Positions 59,175 through 64,000 of a DNA stretch of 64,000 bases are shown here, piece by piece. This DNA comes from Fimbriimonas ginsengisoli Gsoil 348 (lineage in GTDB: Bacteria; Armatimonadota; Fimbriimonadia; Fimbriimonadales; Fimbriimonadaceae). The stretch's first letter is position 1; every line of letters begins with the position of its first letter. The stretch covers positions 248,001 through 312,000 of the forward strand of contig CAMCVK010000001.1 in assembly GCA_945881865.1 (NCBI GenBank), read 5' to 3'. The notes beneath the pieces are model-generated. The model was not told where the DNA came from, did not search any database, and worked only from the letters and a program-made list of their open reading frames with translations. Made by a program: the position numbers and the translations under genes.

Positions 59175-60067
59175 CAGGTTCGGTCAAGCCCGGTGTAACG
59201 GTGCATTGTTTCGGTTTCGCCCTTGCGAACCCACAGTTCAAACTCGCCCGTCGTCAACGCCGCGCCGAAGTCTCCATCGTTTCGCAGCGCCAACACCACG
59301 CAGGGCATGTCGGTCGAGTGTGGCTGGCGGCGCAGCATTTGCCGTACCGTCTCTTCGCAGGCTTCCTGAGCGGTCCGGCCCCGTCGCATTGCCTCGGTGG
59401 CTCGGAACGAGGCGCATGCCTTCCACAGCTCCTCGCCGAGGCCCGTAGCACCCGCGCAACCCACCTCGTCGTCGGCATAGATCCCTGCGCCCACAATCGG
59501 AGAATCACCGACACGACCCGGCATTTTCCAGGCCCAGCCGCTGGTGCTACTTGCGGCGACGCAGTTTGGCTTTCCGTCGGGAGCGTGGAGACCCAACATC
59601 GTCACCGTGTCGCCGTGGTCATCGGATGTCGAGTGGACGTAGGCTTCCGGCACGTTCCCGGCTCGCCAATCTTCTATGCGCCGGGCGATCTCCTCAGTGA
59701 TGAGGTTTCGCGGCCCAAAACCGTTCTCAATCGCAAACCGCCGCGCGGCGTCTCCGGCCAGCATGTTGTGGCGCGTGTCTTCCATTACGCGGCGGGCGAC
59801 CGAGATCACGGGCACGATTCCGCGCACGGCACATACCGCCCCGCAGGAAAGATCGGCACCATCCATCATCGCGGCGTCGAGTTCGATTTCTCCGTCGGAG
59901 TTCGGCAATGAGCCTAGGCCGATCGCGAGGAAGGTGGGGTCCAGCTCGCAGGCCTCGAGACCGGCTTCCAGTGCGTTCCGCAGGTTGAGCGTCTCAACGT
60001 AGTTCTCCCACGCTCGCGCCACCGCCGTCTTGCCGGGGGCTTCCCAAGTCGCCAAAATCGTTGCCAT
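59174..60067 (-). CDS. Glycosylasparaginase-like Ntn hydrolase
   Basis: 297 aa. Autoproteolytic site and nucleophile Thr in DDHGDTVTMLGLH (about 150), then STSGWAWKMPGRVGDSPIVG and GAGIYADDEVGCAGATGLGE, characteristic of N4-(beta-N-acetylglucosaminyl)-L-asparaginase and isoaspartyl peptidases. The enzyme self-cleaves into alpha and beta chains. TAGCAT lies 6 bases before ATG. First gene of the operon with the SelB-like protein and the MFS carrier, so import or export of an amide or amino-sugar product is plausible. Confidence 0.9.
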   Translation of the reverse strand: MATILATWEAPGKTAVARAWENYVETLNLRNALEAGLEACELDPTFLAIGLGSLPNSDGEIELDAAMMDGADLSCGAVCAVRGIVPVISVARRVMEDTRHNMLAGDAARRFAIENGFGPRNLITEEIARRIEDWRAGNVPEAYVHSTSDDHGDTVTMLGLHAPDGKPNCVAASSTSGWAWKMPGRVGDSPIVGAGIYADDEVGCAGATGLGEELWKACASFRATEAMRRGRTAQEACEETVRQMLRRQPHSTDMPCVVLALRNDGDFGAALTTGEFELWVRKGETETMHRYTGLDRT

Positions 60068-60073
60068 CCAACG

Positions 60074-60079
60074 ATGCTA
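60074..60079 (-). promoter_or_regulatory. -10 box (TAGCAT) of the glycosylasparaginase operon
   Basis: TAGCAT (60079-60074) is exactly 6 bases before ATG 60067 on the minus strand. Confidence 0.45.
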
Positions 60080-60089
60080 CACCAACGGA

Positions 60090-61184
60090 TTACGCGGCTG
60101 TTTCTTCCTCGGCGTCCTTCTGGGCCGACATTCGTTCCCGAATCTCCTCGGCGAAAACCACCAGAAGGGTTAAAACCATCGGGCCGACCATCACGCCGAC
60201 CGTGCCAAATACGACGGCGCCGCCGATAATGCTGAACAGGATTCCCACGGCGTGGAGGCTAGCGCGATCCCGGATGAGCAACGGCTTCAGCACGTTGTCG
60301 ATGTTGCTCACGACCAGCATTCCAACGCCGAGCACGATCGCCGCCGAAGAATAGTTGCCCTGAGCAATCAGAATCAGCCCGATCGGGATGTAGAGCACCG
60401 GAGCGCCCAAAACCGGAATGAGGCTAAGAAACGCCGAGACAACGCCCAATAACATGGCACCGGGAACCTTCGCCCAAGCGTAGGCCACACCGATGAGCGC
60501 ACCCTGAATCATGGCCACCAGGACGCTTCCGTGGAACACCGCCCACGTCGTTTCTTTCAGCCGGACAAGCAACGCATCCGTCTTCTCGCGGGAAATCGGC
60601 GACAGGTCCAACACCGGCGCGCGAAGCTTGTGGCCATCCACCAGCATGTAGTACTGGGTTAGCAGCGCAAGCAGAAACGTGATGATATTAACGCCTGCTT
60701 GCTGGGCCCCCTTCGCGGCGAGAGGACGAATTTGCGCGATGATCTCAGTCTTATTCGTCATCACGTAGTCGGCCAGGCTGAATTTCTCCGCGCCAAGCAT
60801 CGCGCGCAGGGGAGCAAAGCTCTTCTCGGCTTCACGCAGCATTTGCTCTAAGCCAGCCGCACCGCCGTTGGAGAAGTGCGTGTCCACCAAATCCTGCAGC
60901 TGGACCGCGATCGCAAATCCAATCAAAAGAAACGGCACCACAACCACGATGGTCGTCAGCGCGAGAGTGGTTAGCGATGCCACCGTTTCCGCGATTCCCG
61001 GGCGAAAACGATTCAGCCCCTGGAAGCGGGCCAACAAGCGGACGTACCAAGGGTACGTGAGCACGCTAAACACGAGGGCCCATAGCAACGCCGAAATGAA
61101 CGGTGCCAAGCCGATGCCGGCGATGACCAGTAACCCAAAGATTAGGGCGTAGAGCACGACCGGGGTTGGAAAAAGCTTACTCAT
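60090..61184 (-). CDS. AI-2E-family transporter-like membrane protein
   Basis: 364 aa with about 7-8 transmembrane segments and a central helical, amphipathic domain (QLQDLVDTHFSNGGAAGLEQ, MLREAEKSFAPLRAM). The C-terminal half has GALIGVAYAWAKVPGAMLLG and SLIPVLGAPVLYIPIGLILI, the conserved block of PF01594 (AI-2E/TqsA/PerM) proteins. The family exports autoinducer-2 in some cases or acts as antiporter; the role here is unknown. ATG 61184 is chosen since hydrophobic LFPTPVVLYALIFGLLV begins there. Confidence 0.88.
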   Translation of the reverse strand: MSKLFPTPVVLYALIFGLLVIAGIGLAPFISALLWALVFSVLTYPWYVRLLARFQGLNRFRPGIAETVASLTTLALTTIVVVVPFLLIGFAIAVQLQDLVDTHFSNGGAAGLEQMLREAEKSFAPLRAMLGAEKFSLADYVMTNKTEIIAQIRPLAAKGAQQAGVNIITFLLALLTQYYMLVDGHKLRAPVLDLSPISREKTDALLVRLKETTWAVFHGSVLVAMIQGALIGVAYAWAKVPGAMLLGVVSAFLSLIPVLGAPVLYIPIGLILIAQGNYSSAAIVLGVGMLVVSNIDNVLKPLLIRDRASLHAVGILFSIIGGAVVFGTVGVMVGPMVLTLLVVFAEEIRERMSAQKDAEEETAA

Positions 61185-61265
61185 GGTAATCGTCCCTATT
61201 GACGCTGAACCGCATCGGAGCGATGCATGGTCCCGGTCGCATATCTGCAAGACTCGTCCGTTCCA

Positions 61266-63047
61266 CTAGTCTAGGATTCCACCGCTAAACGCACGAAACA
61301 GGCCCGCGTAGGCTCCGCCGGAAGCCATGAGTTCGGCGTGGGTGCCGCTCTCGGCGACTTCGCCGCGCCTCAGGACGAGAATTCGCGACGCCCGCGCGGC
61401 CGTGGTGAGACGGTGGGCGATGAACAGTGTGGTGCGACCCTGCATCATCTCGTTGAGGGCTTCGGTGATGAGCTTTTCGCTCGTTGCGTCCAGCGCGCTG
61501 GTTGCTTCGTCCAGCAGAAGCATCGGCGGCCGCCGAAGAAGCGCCCTCGCAATGGCGATTCGCTGGCGCTGTCCCCCGCTCAGGCGCATACCGGCTTCGC
61601 CGAGTTCTTCGGTTGGTCGGGTGCTCATCTCAGCGGTGAACTCCTCCGCGTGGGCGGTCTTCAGTGCCCAGCGAAGCTCGTCGTCGGTGGCATCCGGCGC
61701 ACAAAGACGAAGATTATCGGCAATCGAACCGGAGAAAAGAAACGTGTGCTGCGGCACAACGCCAATCTGCCGCCGGTACCACTGCAAATCCAGCTCGCGG
61801 ATGTCGGTTCCGTCCAGGGTAATCCTTCCTTCGGTCGGGTCGTAAAAGCGAAGCACGAGGTCGGCAATGGTGCTCTTTCCTGCCCCGCTCGGCCCCACCA
61901 AGGCGAGCGATGTACCGGGCTCGATCACGAACGAGACGTTCTTGAGCGCCTGGGTTCCGTCTGGGTAGGCAAACGAAACATCGTGGAATTCCAGTCGGCT
62001 CTGGAGGCCCGCAAGCTGGATTCCGCCGACGTTCTCGTGGGCTTCCGGTGCGTCAAGCACCTCCTCGTAGATTCGCGATGAGGCCGCCTGCACCGACGCC
62101 AGCGTATTCGAAACTCCGGCAAGTCCACGGAATCCTTGGTTCACCGCGTCCATCGCAAGGGCCATGGCCGCGACGTCGGCCACCACCAAGCGACCGTCGG
62201 CGGCGAGCAATCCGCTGGCGAAAAAGAACGCCGCAAGCGCCACGGCGCCGATGAGTTCGACGAGCGGTCGAAGCTTCGCCACCTGGTTCGCCGCATACAT
62301 CTGGCTGTCCAACGACCGACCTACGAGCCGGGAATATTCCTTGCTAACGCTGGCTTCCGCGCCGAACGCCTTGACGACCCGGGCGCCGAGTAAAGCTTCG
62401 CTGGTCACGGCACCCACCGTCGCAAGATCGCTCTGAACCTGCGTTTGCGCCCGCCGCATTTTCTGGGCGTTCTTGTTCAGCACAAACGCCATGATCGGGA
62501 TAAGCACCGCCGCCAGAAGTCCGAGCGGCCACTGAATAACAAAAATGGTGACAAGCGCGACAACGACTTTTACCGGCCCATCGAGGCTATCGCGAATGAT
62601 GGCGACCGCGCCCTGGTAGACGGAGACGTCGTTCGTTAGCACGCTCTGAATCGCACCGGTCCGCTTCTCCGAGAAATAGCTCACCGGCAAGCGCATCAGC
62701 TTTTCGAACATCCGTACCCGCAGGTCCGAGGAAAGTCGATTCGCGGCTTCGCTAAGGTAGAAGGACTGCCCGCGCGTGAACCAATACTTGGTGATAAAGA
62801 TGATCACCACGATGCCGCAGTAGCCGGCGAGGGCCTGAACCAAACCGTCGCGCTCGGCGAGATCCTTCGACGCTTCCCGGCTGAAGGCGACCAAGTGCTC
62901 GATGCTGCCGATCGCGCCTTTAACGATCCAGGCCGTGGAGCCCGTAAGAATGCTCGTCACGAGCACGCAGAGCAGACCTTTGATGATGGAGCTACGCTGC
63001 TTCGCGAGGTCTGCGCTGAGTCTGGGATCCAGACGCCAAAGTTTCAA
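61266..63047 (-). CDS. ABC exporter half-transporter (MsbA/MDR type)
   Basis: 593 aa. Six transmembrane helices in residues about 20-310, then the ATPase: Walker A GPSGAGKSTI, Q-loop GVVPQHTFLFSG, signature LSGGQRQRIAIARAL, Walker B MLLLDEATSALD, H-loop FIAHRLTT. It works as a homodimer and exports lipids, drugs or peptides; the exact substrate is unclear. It starts 2 bases after the asnS stop, so they are one transcript. Confidence 0.93.
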   Translation of the reverse strand: MKLWRLDPRLSADLAKQRSSIIKGLLCVLVTSILTGSTAWIVKGAIGSIEHLVAFSREASKDLAERDGLVQALAGYCGIVVIIFITKYWFTRGQSFYLSEAANRLSSDLRVRMFEKLMRLPVSYFSEKRTGAIQSVLTNDVSVYQGAVAIIRDSLDGPVKVVVALVTIFVIQWPLGLLAAVLIPIMAFVLNKNAQKMRRAQTQVQSDLATVGAVTSEALLGARVVKAFGAEASVSKEYSRLVGRSLDSQMYAANQVAKLRPLVELIGAVALAAFFFASGLLAADGRLVVADVAAMALAMDAVNQGFRGLAGVSNTLASVQAASSRIYEEVLDAPEAHENVGGIQLAGLQSRLEFHDVSFAYPDGTQALKNVSFVIEPGTSLALVGPSGAGKSTIADLVLRFYDPTEGRITLDGTDIRELDLQWYRRQIGVVPQHTFLFSGSIADNLRLCAPDATDDELRWALKTAHAEEFTAEMSTRPTEELGEAGMRLSGGQRQRIAIARALLRRPPMLLLDEATSALDATSEKLITEALNEMMQGRTTLFIAHRLTTAARASRILVLRRGEVAESGTHAELMASGGAYAGLFRAFSGGILD

Positions 63048-63049
63048 CG

Positions 63050-64000
63050 TCAGAACTCGGCGTTACCGGACGTCCGGTGGTACGGAATCACGTCGCGGAT
63101 GTTCTTCATTCCGGTGATGTACATAAGCAACCGCTCGAACCCGAGTCCGAAACCGGCGTGCGGAGCCGAGCCGTACCGCCGAAGGTCCAGGTACCACGAA
63201 TAGGCCGCTCTGGGGAGTCCGGCTTCGTCGATGCGGGCCTCCAGGTGGCCCAGCCGCTCTTCGCGCTGAGAACCGCCGATGATCTCGCCGATGCGCGGCG
63301 CGAGCACGTCCATCGCCCGAACCGTGCGGCCATCGTCGTTCGCCCGCATGTAAAACGCCTTGATCTCCTTCGGGTAGTCCGTCAAAATGACCGGTCGGCC
63401 GACCTTGACGTCCGTGAGCCAGCGCTCGTGCTCGCTCTGCAAATCGATTCCCCACGCCACCGGAAACTCAAAGTTCTCGCCGCTGGCTTCCAGCATAGCC
63501 ACGGCCTCGGTGTAGGTCAGCCGCTCGAACGGCGAGTTCACGACGTGGTCGAGGGTGGTCAGCAGTTGCGGTTCGATGCGCTGGTTAAAGAACGCAAGGT
63601 CGTCGCCGCAGTGGTCGAGGACATTGCCGATGACCTCCTTTAGAAATTCTTCGGCGAGGTTCATGTCGCCTTCTAGGTCGCAGAACGCCATCTCCGGCTC
63701 CACCATCCAAAACTCGGCGAGGTGGCGACTGGTCGAGCTGTTCTCCGCGCGGAAGGTCGGGCCGAACGTGTACACGTTCGTCATTCCCATCGCGAGCGTC
63801 TCGGCGTTCAGCTGTCCGCTCACCGTCAGGTAGGCCGGGCGGCCGAAGAAGTCGTCGGACGGGTTCACCGTCTTGAGTCGGTAGCTAAAGTGTCCGTCCG
63901 GTGCCTCTAGCGGCGCGTTCGCCTCTAGCGCGGTTGTCACTTGGAACATTGCGCCCGCGCCTTCCGCATCGCTTGCCGTGATGATTGGCGTGTGGATGTA
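63050..64000 (-). CDS. asnS: Asparaginyl-tRNA synthetase (N-terminus beyond window)
   Basis: 316 residues visible; the frame continues past base 64000, where it reads [21 protein letters not shown]. Class IIb motifs: motif 2 [25 protein letters not shown] and motif 3 [15 protein letters not shown] (written by parts). [13 protein letters not shown] and [17 protein letters not shown] are typical of AsnRS. The C-terminus [11 protein letters not shown] is intact. It charges tRNA-Asn, one gene of which is at 4373-4448. Confidence 0.96.
   Translation of the reverse strand, partial: YIHTPIITASDAEGAGAMFQVTTALEANAPLEAPDGHFSYRLKTVNPSDDFFGRPAYLTVSGQLNAETLAMGMTNVYTFGPTFRAENSSTSRHLAEFWMVEPEMAFCDLEGDMNLAEEFLKEVIGNVLDHCGDDLAFFNQRIEPQLLTTLDHVVNSPFERLTYTEAVAMLEASGENFEFPVAWGIDLQSEHERWLTDVKVGRPVILTDYPKEIKAFYMRANDDGRTVRAMDVLAPRIGEIIGGSQREERLGHLEARIDEAGLPRAAYSWYLDLRRYGSAPHAGFGLGFERLLMYITGMKNIRDVIPYHRTSGNAEF

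Noticed and set aside
59174-60067. Possibility that a SelB GTPase part precedes the SelB-like gene in another frame
   Set aside because: The upstream region is fully occupied by an intact glycosylasparaginase with Ntn-hydrolase motifs.

Overview
This 64 kb window is a GC-rich (roughly 60 percent by eye) bacterial chromosome segment with tightly packed genes, many 1-4 base start/stop overlaps, no rRNA and one tRNA. Two type II-like pseudopilins with the [19 protein letters not shown] start followed by LFPVFAQAK, a style I associate with Armatimonadota (Fimbriimonadia), together with an outer-membrane-type beta-barrel protein ending in Phe, suggest a Gram-negative-type Armatimonadota bacterium. 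That placement is inference from protein style only; no search was run.

Layout. 1-4.4 kb: end of an unknown gene, two tandem hairpin repeats, a PlsC-like acyltransferase and secreted proteins. 4.4-6.7 kb: tRNA-Asn, an ArsR-type regulator fused to a cobalamin (CarH-like) sensory domain, and a divergent acyl-CoA dehydrogenase. 6.7-12.7 kb: a GT39-like membrane glycosyltransferase coupled to a Xer recombinase, convergent with livF-rimI-tsaD-bfd. 12.8-15.5 kb: a probable phosphonate-catabolism pair (TIGR03364-type FAD oxidase and TIGR03351-type phosphonatase-like HAD) with a sugar epimerase. 15.5-20.3 kb: arsC, a Gfo/Idh/MocA dehydrogenase, uvrC and a DUF3472 protein. 20.3-25.9 kb: two copies of a pseudopilin plus small-lipoprotein module, a GntR/LacI-type regulator and a CE2-like esterase, linked by a shared palindrome GATTC-N6-GAATC. 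25.9-34.8 kb: HD-like protein, purple-acid-phosphatase-like enzyme, YVTN/phosphoesterase fusion, PhyH dioxygenase, secreted and outer-membrane proteins. 34.9-43.3 kb: isochorismatase-like, ankyrin, S9 peptidase, DUF4143 ATPase with a large palindrome, metG, sugar-binding lipoprotein, msrA. 43.2-44.2 kb: a REP-associated tyrosine transposase (RAYT) inside its repeats. 44.2-49.6 kb: three TPR membrane proteins and leuS. 49.6-51.1 kb: rluD-like gene and a DUF559 nuclease framed by 39-base inverted repeats. 51.1-54.7 kb: a GntR-controlled sugar catabolic operon ending in deoC. 54.7-64 kb: orphan CoA-transferase subunit B, a GYF_2/pilin-like hybrid, an operon of glycosylasparaginase, a SelB-C-terminus-only protein and an MFS carrier, then AI-2E-type permease, and an ABC exporter behind asnS.

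The most notable genome-wide signal is transcriptional: in many genes a TANNNT (-10-like) hexamer lies 5-7 bases before the start codon, which implies leaderless mRNAs. The pseudopilin genes are the exception, with structured leaders. The most unusual protein architectures are the ArsR-B12 regulator, the GTPase-less SelB-like protein and the GYF_2-pilin hybrid. The two repeat-framed nuclease genes (RAYT and DUF559) are the clearest mobile or domesticated elements.
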